Source: Siniperca chuatsi (taxonomy: Eukaryota > Chordata > Actinopteri > Centrarchiformes > Sinipercidae). Taken from it: DNA of 64,000 nt. This document shows, one piece after another, positions 50,426-62,969 of the stretch. Position 1 is the stretch's first letter; every line of letters begins with the position of its first letter. Below the pieces are notes generated by a model. It had not been told where the DNA came from and did no database searches. It saw nothing but the letters and a program-made list of their open reading frames with translations. Position numbers and translations under genes: made by a program. The stretch is taken from positions 25,835,822-25,899,821 of the forward strand of contig NC_058055.1 of NCBI RefSeq assembly GCF_020085105.1. The letters run 5' to 3'.

Positions 50426-50978
50426 ATTATGTATTCACTAATGCTGAGGTACAGCAATGTCATTTGGGGGTATTAAAAAGTTGTGTTTTCTTATCTGCCA
50501 CCACTACAATCAAGGTTTGGTTATGTCGAGACACAGAAAGTACTTAGTTAGACTTTGGGAAAGATCATAGCTTGAATTTAAAAAGCTACTTCGTGAAGAA
50601 ACCTTTTGTTATCAAGGTTAAAAGAACAACTTAGTCATGGTCAGACTGAGGACAGTCTCAGTATTTCAGGGCTACAAATTAAATTTGAGGTAAGAATTAC
50701 TAAATGGAGGGAGGAAATATGTATACCAAGTGTTTTTAATTAATAATTAAAGGCAGTGGTTCATCACAGATTTCCCCCCTGACACCCGTGTAAGATCCAG
50801 CCTGTAGATCAGATTGTTCACCTGTTGACCTGACGTCACTGTATTTTGTCTGCAGGACACCATGTGTAACGACTGCTTGTATGCGACCTGCTGTACACCC
50901 TGCACCTGGTGTCAGATGTCCAGAGAGATGAGGAGAAGAAACATCCAAATCGTCCTAGTCAGCGCCAAGAACACATGA
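48769..50978 (+). CDS. PLAC8-family protein, cornifelin-B-like (three coding exons, 126 aa)
   Basis: Coding exons are 48769-48871, 49370-49524 and 50856-50978, with GT/AG junctions (donors GTAAGT and GTAAGG; acceptors TTAAG and TGCAG) in phases 1 and 0. They join into 126 residues. The cysteine-rich PLAC8 domain covers about residues 25-112: GICDCCDNVPECCFAFWCCP, FACKTTRDYGQCLCLPLLDI, GCIPPITMSMRVSMRQRYGI, then CNDCLYATCCTPCTWCQMSR. The length and motifs fit fish cornifelin homologs and PLAC8-like (ponzr-type) small proteins. The acceptor TTTTAG at 48755-48760, eight bases before the ATG, shows the first exon is non-coding. The function in fish is uncertain; relatives act in epithelia or at membranes. 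Confidence 0.9.
50393..50424. repeat. (TTA)n microsatellite in intron 3
   Basis: About ten TTA/ATT units in the intron before the last exon. Confidence 0.93.
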
Positions 50979-51690
50979 CCTCCTCGCTCATCATCACCAC
51001 CAGGGTTGTCACGTATAACATGTTAGTAACAGCCGAAGCAGGTTGTGTTTTATTGAAATATCTACACTGTAGACTGAAGCCCTTTGAGAAAGACTAGTGA
51101 TTTAAAAAAAACCCTAAAGAGCTCATGTTACTGACTGAAAGTGTCTCTAGCTACAAATGTGTACTACTTTAAATATGTTAACTAAGACGGTTAACTTAAT
51201 AACCCTCCGGCATCATAAAAGGTTTTACAAAATGAACGAAATCAGGTTTATTTATTTATTTTTTTATTATGACCCGAGTCTTTCCCTTTTTATTTTTAAT
51301 ACTCTTACTTTAACAAAAAAATAATATCTGATCCTGGTTACACGTAGAAGTAACTGTCCAATGACTTATAGGCAACTGTTCTTGATTTATTAACTAATGA
51401 ATTCAGTTTAAGATGTAATTTTGTTTGTTTTAATTTTTGGTTATTCTTAATTCTTTCTTTTTTTATTGGGATCCCCATTAGCACCAGCATAAGCCGAATG
51501 CAAACAAAATTCAACTTTAAATAATCGTTACATAGAAATATAGAGTGCAGCAATTTACAGTTTTATTTTCGCTTTATGTACAGTATATATGCACATTCAC
51601 TTTTGAAAAATCTGCTTTTAGTTCATGTCTGCTTAACAATTTGGTTTTCATTAATTATTGATTTGTCAATAAAACTAATTAAATGAATAT
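50979..51690 (+). other. Probable 3' UTR of the PLAC8-family gene
   Basis: The first clear AATAAA after the stop is at 51668-51673. No other gene intervenes, but the transcript end is inferred only from this signal. Confidence 0.4.
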
Positions 51691-51699
51691 AGTATGCGG

Positions 51700-52900
51700 T
51701 TATTTCTTTGTAGCCTATATTCAGACAGCATGTTGTCAGGAGAAGGTTAAAAATACATAAATATATAAACCCATTGTCAAATGTATAATACGAAAGGGGC
51801 ATACTGCACAGAAAACGTAAGGAAAGCCACTTTTAACTTTAACTTTAGTTCACTTTAAATACTAATGTAAAACCTAATACATCGGCTAGAGGGAGCCACA
51901 CACTTCACAATGTGCCGATAACACTGAGGTTCATGTGAGGTCACAGTGGATCAGACCAATGATGTGCAGTATCCCACGTCATCTCTCACCACCTACATGG
52001 GAGGAGGACAAAATAACAAATACACCAAGCAATATAAATCATTCCTATACAATAACTCCACATCACTGAATGTTTCAGACTGATGCTGCGCTAGCAGACA
52101 GTGAGTTTCTGCCCTCTTTCTACCTCTGTGAGTTGCTTTGAAACCTCACTTGCGAAAATGAGGACATTCAGACCTCTGCTGAAGCTGACGCACACTGTAC
52201 TCACTGTAGTTGTTGTATTCAACAACTGCTTTTGTATTGTGATTTAGTGGTAACAGTTTCCTGGAAAAAAAACTATGCAATTTTGTACTAATTATAGGGA
52301 AAATAGAGACTTTCAATCAATTAATTGTTAGTGTAGAGTCGTTTAGTCAGTGCAGATTTGTCTACAGGCAAGCATACAATGAAACATATGTAGAGAATAC
52401 AATTCCCAAGAATAACTAAAGAAAATTTAAATAAAAAAATACAGAGCTTTTCTTTCTGAGGAATTCCTGTTTCCTCTAGACTTGGTACCAAATTACAGAG
52501 TTCATAGTTATTACTTAATTACTTACTTAGTAGGAAATTATTTGGAACTCGTGGACACGTCAAATAAAGTGCCGTTTTTAGTCACTTTAACATTTGTATC
52601 CTTTTGGTGCCATGTTTCTGATATTTTGTCCGCCCCCTGTAAAACACAAGAATCGTTGAGGAACAATCAAGGCTCAGCCGAAAATAACAGGATATGACTT
52701 TAACTTCATAGAGATAAATTAACTGTTGCATGGCTGTTAAATTGCACTGACAATATTATAAGGTGTTTCTGTTATTTTGTCCACCCTCTGTATCACGGCC
52801 ATTATAGGATCTCCCAGACTCAGCTCATTTCCTCAATGAAAGGGGGCGGGAGTTGTTGAAATATTATGCATGATGGAAATAAAGATATGCCAACGTTATG
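51700..52900. other. Intergenic, nothing recognised
   Basis: AT-rich with chance frames only. A TATAAAT at about 52034 followed by CAGACAGTGAGT at about 52097 could be a first exon, but there is no further support. Confidence 0.35.
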
Positions 52901-52902
52901 AG

Positions 52903-53080
52903 CTAGTCATAATTTTGACTTAAGTGAATACTATGATATTAAGTCAAAACATTTCACTTACTAAGTCAAAATTATGCAGCTCAGTCAAAGTTTTTGCTTA
53001 ATAAGTTAAAAGTTTGACTTAGTATCTCACAATTTTGACTTACTAAATCAATAATTTTAATTATTATCATAATTTTGACC
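52903..53080. repeat. Degenerate array of palindromic AAGTCAAAATT-type units
   Basis: Eight or more variants of TAATTTTGACTTA and its inverse alternate over about 180 bases (for example AAGTCAAAACATTTCACTTA and CACAATTTTGACTTACTAAA). It can fold into several hairpins. Confidence 0.75.
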
Positions 53081-53319
53081 TACATAAGAGTAGTTGTATT
53101 TTTTATCATGCCTAACTTTTTATGTTTCTTTTTTTTTTTTTTTCCTGGGCCTCCTTACTACACTGTCAGAGTTGGCCTAACTTTGTATTTTGTCTGTCTC
53201 AGGTGTAGCCTACTTGGACTCCTCAACTGTGCTTTGAGCTGAATGCTAATGTTAGGAGTTTCTTACGTTATTTTACTCTGACGCCCCACTGAACAGTTTA
53301 GCCACTTTTTGCACATTGT

Positions 53320-53580
53320 TTTGGTCATAAAATCAGCCACCTACCTCCATAGGCATCCGCTTCCAGGAAAACAAAATGTCTGAAAACCTATTGTACACTA
53401 CCTGCTCAGCACCAAACAGCAGACAGACAAAGTTAGCGACTAGCTGGTGGAAAAAAATTGCATTGGACTTGCATTCATCAGGTTTAACAACTTTGTAAGT
53501 GGTGGCTATTTATTGGTCAGCTTGTTTTGGTGTTCTGCCCTCTAGTGGCCAAAAATGTCTTAATGCAGCTTTAAATGACC
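53320..53580 (+). repeat. Dispersed fish repeat (inverted relative at 39455)
   Basis: Shares CAAACAGCAGACAGACAAAG and flanking phrases with the inverse of 39455-39735. It ends near CTAGTGGCCAAAAATG. Confidence 0.5.
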
Positions 53581-53599
53581 ACATCTGTACTGTGTGGTC

Positions 53600-54810
53600 A
53601 GCTAGACGTTTGCCAAAACCCTTTAAATTTAAAAGGGGGTGGAGGAGAAGAGATTTAACCTCATTTTCTGTTGTTCAGTTTGCACGGTAAACTTATCATG
53701 TCATATTTTGTCACATTACTCCCAATAAACTTTTCCATTAGTTTAGTCCGGTTTGCTTTCCAGCAGAGGCGATCTCTCCTCTCTGCTGGCACACTTGGCC
53801 CTGGTGTTCACTGTAAATTGCTCAGTGGGTTGTTTTTAATGGGATTATAACGACAGTTATGGTTTGCAAGAATTGATGTTTGTGACTTTTATGAGGTGTG
53901 AGTGAAGGGGCGGGTCCAGGCGGCTCATAAAGGCTGCAGGAATTTTAATTGGTCGAGGCCACTGCTGCCCTCTTTGTTCTGCTCTCTCATACTGGGCTTC
54001 TGTTGCGCCCGTTAAAGGCCAAAGAACTGATTTAAAATCTGTGACTTTAACCCCACACACCCTCCAACATCCCCCCACACACACACGTACACAGCTTATC
54101 CCACCTACAAACCCCCCCCCATTCTTTCTTCTGGTTTTTTCCTTCCCACTCCTGAAGAAAATGGACCCCTTTGCTTCTCTCATTTCCTCCATGTTGCTTA
54201 ATCAGGTGGTTGGCACTCCCCGCTCCGCTGGGTTTGATCCAGTGCTGGGGGAGTAATTTTATCACAAGTTTTTTTTTTTCCTTTCTTTACTTTCTGCTGT
54301 GGTCACATGGACGGCTGCACTTCCAGATGACTCCGTGCTGAGGTGAGGGAGGTCTCTGAAAGCCGAAAAGGGATTTGTGTCGTTTTTTTTTTTTATTGTC
54401 TTGAATAATAAAATAAATGGCCACAATTCCAACACAACTGAAGAAAGTTTTTTTTTTTTATTGTTTTGATATTCTCTGTCAAACTTGACAACATTTGTGT
54501 TCGTGATTATCATTTATTCTTATTTTGTTTTTCATTCACCGTCATTTCTGGTTTTATTCTTACATCTTAATGCTTTGTGTAGCCTTGTCTTTAATATTTT
54601 ATTGTATTCTCTTACTTGAATCCCTTTAGCTTTCTTGTTTCATGATGTAGACAGCAATTTCTAGAAAATTCTTGGAACAAGTTGATTTCTGCAACAGGTT
54701 GTTAATAATCTTACTGCACTGGCAAAATTTGTCCCCTGAAAATAAGGTTTTTATGACTCACTCATACTCGGAAAGAACGGTTTTGCAGTTTGTACCTTAA
54801 CCTATTGTTT
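53600..54810. other. Intergenic, nothing recognised
   Basis: C-runs and T-runs at about 54110 and 54380-54460. No supported gene. Confidence 0.35.
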
Positions 54811-54814
54811 TTAG

Positions 54815-55320
54815 CCCTGCTAGCAGCGTGGGTGTATGGATGAATATGTCGGTCTGTCGGTCGGTCTTTGGTACTGACTGAAATATCTCAACTACTATTG
54901 GATGGATTGTCATGAAATTTAGGACAGACATTGATAGTTCCCAGAAGATGAATCCTAATGACTCTGGTGATCCCCTGACTTATCCTCTAGTGCCACCATG
55001 ACGTTGACATTTGTGGTTTTGAGTAAAATGTGTCAACTACTGGATGGATTGCCATGGAATTTGGTACAGATATTAATGTTCATCTGGATGAATTGTAATA
55101 ACTTTGGTGATCCTCTGACTTTTCATCTAGCGCCACCATCAGGTAAACATTTTAATGTGTCCAATACTTTGGTTTATGACCAAATACCTGCAAAACTAAG
55201 GACATTCCCATCATCCTCAGCTGTACTTTTTGTTTAGTGCAAATTAGAAAATGTTAGCATGCTAACATGGTAAACATTATACTTAACATCAGTTATGTTA
55301 ACATCAACATCAGCATGCCT
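54815..55320 (+). repeat. Abundant teleost interspersed repeat with two internal monomers
   Basis: Two related segments of about 125 bases follow each other (TGGATGGATTGTCATGAAAT at 54900 and TGGATGGATTGCCATGGAAT at about 55042, each followed by a GTGATCC-CTGACTT phrase). Then comes TTTATGACCAAATACCTGCA and a palindromic GTTAGCATGCTAAC at about 55253-55266. I recognise this from many percomorph sequences but cannot name the family with certainty. Confidence 0.7.
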
Positions 55321-55329
55321 TAATCTTGT

Positions 55330-57020
55330 TTACTTACAGTAGAGGGATTGAGGTGCATAGTCAGCAGCTCATTTGTGCTTTCTCTTGGCTTTCTTTTAAG
55401 GAAAGACTTTCAGATCTGTTCTCACCACAAGAGGACCTTGTTTCCTATAAACTACACTGTGTCATCTTGCAGCACGAAACACAACAACTTTTGGATGTGT
55501 GGGGACATAAAATCTTTGTGAAAATCAGCTTAAATTGATCTGCTCCTTTAAAAAGAAATCTATGTATTTTGCAGTGAAAATCTGTAAAAACTGAAAAGGA
55601 TGAGCTTTAATTATATTTACTGAGGGAATCCTGTGAGAACAGGGCTGAGATGGATTTGAACCTGGAGCACGTGGAATCTGCCTGAGGCCTCTGAGTGTCA
55701 TCCTGTCTGTCCTGAGGTTTCCACCATGACAGATAGAGACACCGTCTATCTGCCCGAGACTCTCCATAATTTCCAGGGGAAGTGTTCCTTTTAAAAGACA
55801 AGGTTGGAGTTGCCGGGGAGTCGGCTGATAACGGCTCAGGTTAAGATGAGACGGGAGGGGCAGGCGTAGTCCGACACACGCTATCAGACCCTCAGAGCAA
55901 ACAAACAGCTATGACCTCTCAAAACAACGGCAGCAGGGAGCAGCTGATAGTGAGAGACGGATAGGTAGAGGTTGATGATGGTGCAATGAGTGTGTGTGTG
56001 TGCGTTGGGGAGGTAGAGAGCAGGGGCAAAGGGGCAAAAATTATCTGATCCCTGCGTGATCTTAGTGTCTCAGTGTCTATTAAAATCAGATGGTTTGTGT
56101 GTGTATGTGTGAGTGGTGGTGTTCTTTACATTGAGTGAGTCGCTGTGTTAACCCAAAAATAATTTGAACTCTGGTTTCGGTGGAGAGATTTTGTCCCAGA
56201 ATGCTATAAAAATCCAGCGGGGTGGGGAGCTGACATCTACATAAGCAGCCACATCTTTTACATCTTCATAATTAATTTCACATCCAAACTAGCATTGTCA
56301 CACCTTGTTCTAAAAGTTTGTCATTGGCATTGAAATGTTGAAATAGGAAAGAAGCGCCTAAAGGGTCAGTTTACTCAAATTACAAAAAAAACAAAACAAA
56401 CTATCTCTGGAATTAAAAGTATTGGAAAATGAGATTTGAAAAACTGCAAACGGCAACAGAAAGAATTTCCTGATTACTCTGGATTTAGGCCATTTTCAAA
56501 TCTTTTTTTATTTACATAACAAGAATGGAGAGCGCCAGTACAATCCATGCTCATCAGTCATTTAGCAACATTCAGTGCTAATGCAGGAACTGCTGTAATG
56601 ATTATATAGTGCAGTGAAAAGTTTGTCCTACTATTCCTATGATCCTCTCGCATACCATAGTAACTATTGGCATTTTTATCATTTAACCATGACCCACCAT
56701 CTTTCCCTGATCTTATCCTTGTTTTACACATCCACTGTACCTGTACATTTCTCATTGTTTTATGTAAATATTATCACTTTTTAAATCTACACATGCTGTA
56801 CATACTGTATATACTGTCATATCCACCACCTCATGTATATAAAGCAACCTGTTGCATTAATTATATTTATTTCAGCACCATTTGCACACTGCACCATTGC
56901 ACGTAATTGTCTTACTGTGTACAAATGGTACTGTTGTTGTTTTTTGTACTTTGTACTACAGTAGCTTAATTAAGTAGGTTAATGTTTGTTTACCTTGTTA
57001 AGCTTGTTCTCCTTGTTTTT
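55330..57020. other. Intergenic, nothing recognised
   Basis: No gene is supported. Confidence 0.35.
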
Positions 57021-57029
57021 AGCCATATT

Positions 57030-57100
57030 TTAGCCAGAAAACCCTGAGTCAAATTCTTTGTATGTGTACACATACTTGGCCAATAAGGCGGATTCTGATT
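57030..57100 (+). repeat. LINE-like tail (CCAATAAGGC type)
   Basis: AATTCTTTGTATGTGTACAC then TTGGCCAATAAGGCGGATTC; the same family as 31290-31400. Confidence 0.55.
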
Positions 57101-57520
57101 TTAGTTGCCTAATCTTAACCATAGATTAGTTGCCAGGCACAGGTATTGATACAGTATTCAGATGCATCAGAGTTTTGCAGATCAACTGAAAAAAGGATTT
57201 GTTGCAATCGTAAAACACGATGCAACTTAGTTCAAAATCATTCACAATTAATGATGAACATGATACATGATGTTGGAGTGTGTTTTGATGTGCAAAGAAA
57301 ATACTGGAACCAACCTACAACAACAAAATAGGTTGGCAATGCCTTCCCAAACGACTCCTATAACCAGACTGTCCTCACCAAAAAAAAAAAAGTCCATATA
57401 GGTTGTCTGTGCAAGCAGCTTATTACAACCCATGTTTCCATTTATTGCTGGATGTGACCTCTAGTGGCTGTAGTAATTATGACAGGAGCAAAGGAGGAAG
57501 TCAGGTGACGCAGGATAAAG

Positions 57521-57775
57521 AGCAAGAAAGTCTGCTTCTGGAGGAGGTGAGGTGAGGTGAGGTGAGGTGAGGTGAGGTGGGGATGGGTGGCACAAACAAA
57601 CAAAGGACGTTCACCCAGGAGACCGGGGTTCGTGTCCCATGTGAAACCAAAAGTCAACACTGACTTATTTAAAGTTTTAAGTTGCACAATGTTACGTACG
57701 TGACTTACGTAACTTAACTTATGTTAGTTACGTGACTTACTTATTTTAACCCAAACCACGATCTTTTCCAACCTA
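57521..57775 (+). repeat. B-box-containing interspersed repeat, left arm of an inverted pair
   Basis: Begins near TCTGCTTCTGGAGGAGGTGA, includes a (GGTGA)n expansion (57544-57580), then GAGACCGGGGTTCGTGTCCC (with a tRNA-type B box), AAACCAAAAGTCAACACTGA, a series of TTACGT phrases and AACCCAAACCACGATCTTTT. The inverse copy is at 60181-60484. It may be a tRNA-derived SINE. Confidence 0.65.
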
Positions 57776-57779
57776 ACCA

Positions 57780-59910
57780 AGCTGCGACCGTTTCATGTTA
57801 ACGTACGCTTGCAGCCTGCCCTCAGCTGCCACCGGTAAGGTCGCTAATTTAGGAAACGCTCCTGTGGATCGTATTAGAGGGTAAGTACAAACGACCTATG
57901 TGGTCGTATGGGTTGGAGGACTTGTTGCCTATGACCATTACAAAAACAGCAGTCTCACTTTGTACACCCAACAATTCACCCTGACCACCTAACCAGGCGT
58001 ACAAAAACAGCACTGTGTTAAAACAACGCTGGGGGGGTGTTGTTTCAGGTACTGTTGAGAAGATGAAACATGGAAGGACGGTTGAGTAACAGATCCATGA
58101 GTCAGAGGGTGTATCGGATACCAAATCACTGCACAGGTGATATTAATATTAGAGACATTTTAGGAATAACCAGTTAAAAACACTGGCACTGAACATTTTG
58201 GAGACACCTTTAACACGTGCCTTCTGTCTGATACACTGCAGAAAACATGATGTAGGCTATTTTAATTTTCACGGTATTACTTAATGTAAATACTTGCAAA
58301 TGAATGTAATTTGTAAGTGATACTGTAAGACAAGATTGTCAAAAAATGGTTTGCAAATGAGAGGCATGGGAGGTGTAGCAGCAGAAGAGAGTTGCGGGAA
58401 GGGGAGGGAGGGTCAACAAATTCTTTGATTGCTGAACCTTGTCATTCAGATAGCAGAGGACTTGAACACTTGGCGAACACACTGAACAACAGCAGCACAG
58501 CCTAACAAGACTGAGGACTCTCTCATCCAGAAACTAGATGCATTTCTTCTGGGCAGTTGAATCCAATCCCAACTTTAAATCACTTTGTTGTCGTCACAAA
58601 ATATGAACTCGGTTTTTTTCATTTTCTGGCATTTTATAGACTAAACAATTAATTAATTAATTAAAAAAACAGTCAAATGAAGCGTCAATAAAAAAATATT
58701 AGTTGCAGCCCTAAATGTCACTGTGTAAGAATTATGAGGTGTAGTAGTTGTAATAGTAGTATTAACAGAATCAGTGATTAGAGATTTACAAATCTCTCAT
58801 CAAATACAGCATTTAGGTGGAATTATATTTCATGCATTTATACCAAACCCCTCTTCCACTAGGGGGCAGTACCGGGAGTTAAACTCATGCCAGGCTCCTC
58901 TGAAGAGGATCTGCACTGTTGTTAGCTTTGATATACGGCTGCTGGAAACAACCCCTAAGTGCATCTCAAGGTTCATTGAAAGGGTGAATAAGATCTATAA
59001 CTCTTCAGTGGATGTAGTTTTCCCTCTGTTGTGTCGGACAGCGACGGACTTACAGACTTTCGGAGGGAAAAAAGTGAGTTATTTTATTTGGCCGAAAAAA
59101 GGCTATAAACACAAATTTAATCGAATTAGCCGTGCTGCACATGATACTGTCAACACTAACAGCAGTAGTTCCTTCCTCAGTGAGATTCATATCTGTATTT
59201 TGTATGTCTTTGATGTTCTAGGACCTATATGTTTCAATTAATGAACAAGCAATTTTATTTTTGTCTAAAAAGCTGAAATCTCCTCATCTGATTTTTTGGG
59301 AAGAGTTATCAAACAGCACATTTCTGGGATTGTAGTGTGTAATATTTAAATTGTATTCTTCCTATACATCTTTTTACCCCTGACAATTTAAAAGCTTATA
59401 TTCTGACACTGTCAGTGAGTATAATACTAAGTGATTGTAAGTATATTTTGTGTTAAGATGATGATGAGATGAGTTTAACACTTGCATTGTCAGAGGATTG
59501 ACCTGAAAATGTTGTAAAGGGAAAAAATATGAAACATGCACAGAAATTAATAGTGCAGTGATTGATTATTTGTGTGCAGATTATTTAAGATAACTTTAGA
59601 AGAGCTTGATCTTAGCATATAGTAATTTTGACATTTCAACTGTCCTCCTCAGCTTGTCAGAAGCCATCTTTGTCCTTGCTCTGTGTGTGTGACATAAATA
59701 TTTTTATGCAAATGAACATAATGCAAATCAAAAGTAGCCGGTCAAACTAAATCCAAGCTTTTAAATATCCCAAGAGATTACCTAAATATCTTACATCTCA
59801 CAGTGACTCCAACGTTTGCAGACAGCTGATAATTAATGTGTGTTACGGTAAGAGTGCAGGCTCACTGGAATTACCTTTCACAGTCAGCAGCAGTTTAAAC
59901 TGTCCAGAGC
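57780..59910. other. Intergenic between inverted repeats, no supported gene
   Basis: The 155-codon frame at 58774-59241 has no recognisable domain. Confidence 0.35.
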
Positions 59911-59912
59911 AG

Positions 59913-59913
<1 letters not shown>

Positions 59914-59960
<47 letters not shown>
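59914..59960. repeat. (GT)n microsatellite
   Basis: About 20 GT units with one GC interruption. Confidence 0.95.
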
Positions 59961-59961
<1 letters not shown>

Positions 59962-60180
59962 TCATGTTCTTATATCCCGGTGGGGACTTTAACCTGAATG
60001 CACACTAACAAAAATTGAGGTTTAGCCTTAAAAAAATTGGCAAAACCTCGTTTGACAACAGCGTATGACAACATTTGTACAGTGCATTTGCTAGTTACAA
60101 CACTTGTAGCCAGAGGTAGAACAAAGTCATTGGCCATGACGTCCTGAGTCGATTCCCAAGTCAAGACCACCACTAGCATT

Positions 60181-60484
60181 AGGAAAAGATCATGGTTTGG
60201 GTTAAAATAAGTACGTTACGTAAGTTACACAACTAACGTAAGTTAAGTACATTACGTAAGTCATGTATGTTACGTAACTAACGTAAGTCACATAACTAAT
60301 GTAAGTCAAGTTACTTAAGTCACGTATGTAATGTTATGCAACTTAAAACAAGTCACCGTTGACTTTTGGCTTCACATGGGACACGAACCCTGGTCTCCTG
60401 GGTGAAAGTCCTTTGTTTGTTTGAGCCGTCCGTCCATCCATGCATCCATCCACCCCACCACCTCCAGAAGCAGACTTTCTCCCA
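60181..60484 (-). repeat. B-box-containing interspersed repeat, right arm of an inverted pair
   Basis: The inverse of 57521-57775: AAAAGATCATGGTTTGGGTT, multiple GTTACGTAA phrases, GTTGACTTTTGGCTTCACAT, GGGACACGAACCCTGGTCTC, and CTCCAGAAGCAGACTTTCTC at the outer end. Confidence 0.65.
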
Positions 60485-60489
60485 GCCAG

Positions 60490-62590
60490 TCTGTGACACT
60501 CTCTCTGCATGCAGCGCTCTGTCATTGCAGTTTAAGAAAGCGGTTTGTTGTTGTCTCCTTCTTAACTTGAAATTTGTCCCTTCCTGTGGACGTATAATTC
60601 ATAAGAAATAAGGCAAAACCTACAATGTTAAAATTACAGGAGAACTTGTCTGTGTTGCAGCTTGTTGGGTGTATTTTTATATATGTGGATTTATTTTTAT
60701 TTTTTGCAGTGCAGTCGTCCCTGACCCACAACACCACTAACTACTCTGACCCCCACCCTCTGCCTCCACCTCCACCCCCCCAAACCTAGACTCTTTGTCA
60801 CCGTGATGATTGGTAGACTAAACACCGTGCAATATTCACCAGATCCACATCCCATTGGATCATTACAAACATTAAGACGATTCAAAAGGAAACAAAACTT
60901 GTGACCCCGCCCCACCCATGTGTCCCCCTGGCCTCCTCACACTCTCTTTTTTAAGTGCATGGTCACATGGACATGAAATTACAAACACACACACAGAGAC
61001 TGAAGCCTATATTCTTAACATTCTTCTGCCAGTAAACAAACGGGCCGGACAGATGCATCACCCCTGGCAGACAGACAGATTCTGAGGGCTGGGAATGTTT
61101 ACACGGTCCTGTCGCCCTCTGAGGCCTCATCCAGAGCCGGCAAGGACTCAGACAGAGAGGAGAGAAACACTAAGAGACAATGGTCATCAAGTCATGAACT
61201 GGAACTGATACAGCTTCTGATAAGACCATGGGGAAGTGCTCGTAATTGTCTTTATGGCAGATTATGGACATTTGCAGTCACAAATGAATAAGAGATAGTC
61301 AAAGATGTAGTTAACATGAAGATTTTATTTATAACCAAAGTGAAGATCACAGACCAAACCGCAGTTTTGGCTCACTGTGTGGGAAAAAACAAAAACAAAT
61401 GCACTTGTTTCCAGTTTCCATTTCGATTGATTTTCATCCAGACTTTAACCACTACTGTATGTCCTCTTGTGACAAGGACAGCTCAGAAAATGCTTCATGT
61501 ACTAGTGGGTAGAACTGGGTAGAAATGCAAATGTGGTTGATTATCCATAGAAGTAATTACAACAATGAATGCAGGGTGTTGGGCTGCAATGGATATTTTG
61601 GGTATTTATGCAATACATAATCGACAGCTCTCCCCTTCATCCAGACATCAACTTGAAGTGGATAAAAGCCCCACTCACCTGGTCATTGGTTTTTGCTACT
61701 TGAACTGAACATGGCGACTGTCTCGAAATGGTTTTCAGATTTATCCTAAAAATCTACCAAATCAGTTTTTGAATCAGTTTGAAGTGAGGATGACGGCGAG
61801 TGTTTGGGTTGCTTGTGTGTAACTTTTATGGCGTTCGGGTGCCATACGATTCCCATGCAGCAGGACTAAAGCTGGCTCTGCGTGGGAAGTTGGTGGACAG
61901 AGCTGTGCTGTCTTTATTAACTTTGGCCACTGTTGATGCTGCAAAGGTGGCAGAGGTTTTCTGACGTGCTCACTCGTGGTGTGGAATCCTGAACTGGTCT
62001 CTTATCCTCACCCAGGTATGTCCACAGAGGATCTCTGCTTAGCGGTACAGGAGGAGTTGCAATGCACTAATAGCCCAGGAACTATTTCAGGAACTCAGGA
62101 ATCTTACTTGTATTTAGTCCCTGGAATGGAGGAACAGGGTCTACATTTTGTTCATCAGCCGTAGTTCTGGGGGTAGTACTTTCCAACGAACCAGGAACTA
62201 CAGGGCGGAGTTTTTGTGCTAAACATCTAACAAGTAACTTGTGGTTACTAACCTGTGTACAGCTTCATTTATGACCAGTGCTGACTCAAGTGATGTCATC
62301 AGTTATTAGATTTTGCAACCCCTCTGGAGTCACAAAAGGCTTTATACAACTCTTTTCACATATGCAGTAGTACTCCCTAAAACCTGCAAACAGACTTTGA
62401 TGTATCAAGTCAGTGAAGTTCCCCTTTAAGTAAGTAGCTTTAGTTGCATTAACCTTACCAAATCTTCCCCATAGTGGTGGCAGATAAAAAAACATTTTGT
62501 AATGGAAGGCACTGAGAAATTACCTATTTTGAAGTAGGACTTGTTGTTTGGGCCGCTCGTTTTAGAATGGATGGCTTTACTGCCCTCCTA
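60490..62590. other. Intergenic, nothing firmly recognised
   Basis: The segment at about 62070-62215 repeats AGGAACTA/CAGGAACT phrases and may be a small DNA-transposon relic. No gene was found. Confidence 0.35.
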
Positions 62591-62596
62591 TGGATG

Positions 62597-62650
62597 AGAT
62601 AAGATAAAATAACACTTAATTGATCCCCAAGGGGGAATTCAATAAGTGAG
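62597..62650 (-). repeat. LINE-like tail (inverted)
   Basis: GAGATAAGATAAAATAACAC then TTGATCCCCAAGGGGGAATT, the inverse of a GGGGATCAATAAAG(TATCT)n tail common in fish LINEs. Confidence 0.6.
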
Positions 62651-62942
62651 CTCCTGTACCCTGAAAGTAGAAAGTTTGTGCCCGCTCTTTCTTTTCTATG
62701 TCTGACCCACGTGTTAAGTCAAATCAAATTTTACACATTTGTTTTTCTGTGTTTAAAAAGATTTGGGGGTCGGATTGACCCTGAGCAAAGAACGGGTTTG
62801 TGTGCAACACTTAAACGAGTCATGTGACTGAATGAGAACCAGCCAGCAGACTTGTTGGAGTCCCCGCGGCCCCGGATACGAATGAACTGACCGCATTCTA
62901 CGGTGACTCCACATCAGTCAAAAAGATATACGCCACTTCCTC

Positions 62943-62967
62943 CACACACACACACACACACACACAC
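62943..62967. repeat. (CA)n microsatellite
   Basis: About 12 CA units. Confidence 0.93.
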
Positions 62968-62969
62968 GC

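Noticed and set aside
58774-59241. 155-codon frame
   Set aside because: AT-rich, no recognisable domain or splice context; chance frame.
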